Below are positions 63,770 to 64,000 of a stretch of DNA of 64,000 nt, piece by piece (positions within the stretch are counted from its first letter, which is position 1; each line of letters starts with the position of its first letter). The stretch comes from Nocardioides hwasunensis. GTDB taxonomy: Bacteria > Actinomycetota > Actinomycetes > Propionibacteriales > Nocardioidaceae. Under the pieces are notes generated by a model. That model searched no databases. It was not told the origin of the DNA and saw nothing but the letters and a program-made list of their open reading frames with translations. The translations under genes and the position numbers were made by a program. The DNA lies in contig NZ_JACXYY010000002.1 of the NCBI RefSeq assembly GCF_014779665.1, positions 248,001-312,000 of the forward strand, given 5' to 3'.

Positions 63770-64000
63770 GTGCCTGCCTGGCTGGTCGCGAACTTGATCG
63801 GCACCAGCGTGGGGTCGACGCCCGAGAGGTCGACATCGATGCGCTCGACGGTCCCGTCCAGCCCGAGTCGTACGACGTACTGGGTCTGGCCACTGACGAG
63901 TGTCGCGAGCATCGAGTCGTCATCCTCCCAAGCGACCTCGTGGATGCCGGTGATGCCGTCGAGCGGACCGATGAGGTCGAAGTCGATGACCTCCTCGCCG
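63766..64000 (-). CDS. 3' part of an unidentified protein (runs off the window)
   Basis: A minus-strand frame open from the window edge to TAG at 63768-63766 gives 77 residues: EEVIDFDLIGPLDGITGIHE, MLATLVSGQTQYVVRLGLDG and a C-terminal IKFATSQAGT. The alternating short strands (QYVVRLGLDGTVERIDVDL) look like blades of a beta-propeller. The start lies outside. It is convergent with the lipoprotein gene with a 4-bp stop overlap. The family was not recognised. Confidence 0.65.
   Translation of the reverse strand, partial: GEEVIDFDLIGPLDGITGIHEVAWEDDDSMLATLVSGQTQYVVRLGLDGTVERIDVDLSGVDPTLVPIKFATSQAGT

Overview
The window is high-GC actinobacterial DNA. It has strong G/C third positions, many GTG and TTG starts, and several -10-like boxes placed 6-8 bases before a start codon, as in leaderless mRNAs. 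Gene content and order fit Nocardioides or a close relative in the Propionibacteriales; no rRNA gene is present to confirm this. No tRNA, rRNA, CRISPR array, integrase or recognisable IS transposase was seen.

The backbone is the conserved ribosomal and cell-envelope super-cluster: rplF-rplR-rpsE-rpmD-rplO-secY-adk-map (1-4.8 kb), infA-rpmJ-rpsM-rpsK-rpsD-rpoA-rplQ (20.7-24.5 kb), truA (28.3 kb), rplM-rpsI-glmM (46.1-48.4 kb), and coaA / glmS-acpS-nnr-alr-hydrolase-tsaE-tsaB-rimI-tsaD (51.2-61.1 kb). It is split by accessory modules.

Module A (4.8-20.5 kb, between map and infA) has a TerC-family protein behind a recognisable manganese (yybP-ykoY) riboswitch. It then has a divergent envelope/signalling locus: a secreted HNH nuclease, a Ser/Thr kinase and an FHA protein on the minus strand, and a 2,087-residue Ig-like/FnIII surface protein, MoxR ATPase, DUF58 protein and a TgpA-like transglutaminase that has lost its catalytic Cys and His on the plus strand.

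Module B (24.6-28.2 kb) is an ArsR-controlled operon (arsR, SRPBCC, TIGR03086, DHFR-like, panE-like) with a palindromic double operator, plus a secreted TSP3-type protein. Module C (29.1-45.9 kb) holds a methyltransferase, sortase, P450, aldo/keto reductase, CoA-disulfide-reductase-like flavoprotein, an unusual Nramp-like transporter, an ABC-F ATPase, a decayed GNAT gene, three acyl-CoA dehydrogenases, an HtrA protease, citrate synthase and an amino-acid-oxidase-like flavoprotein.

Module D (48.4-51.1 kb) has a YqeY-like protein, a two-domain GNAT, and the most unusual object here: a DUF559 (Vsr-like) nuclease gene bracketed by two 97-bp arrays. Each array is two 44-bp hairpin units with identical 8-bp arms, 28-nt loops and a 9-nt spacer. 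It resembles a REP-type or selfish element built around a nuclease instead of a transposase. The right end (61.2-64 kb) has two type-VII-secretion-like genes, a lipoprotein and one gene cut by the window edge.
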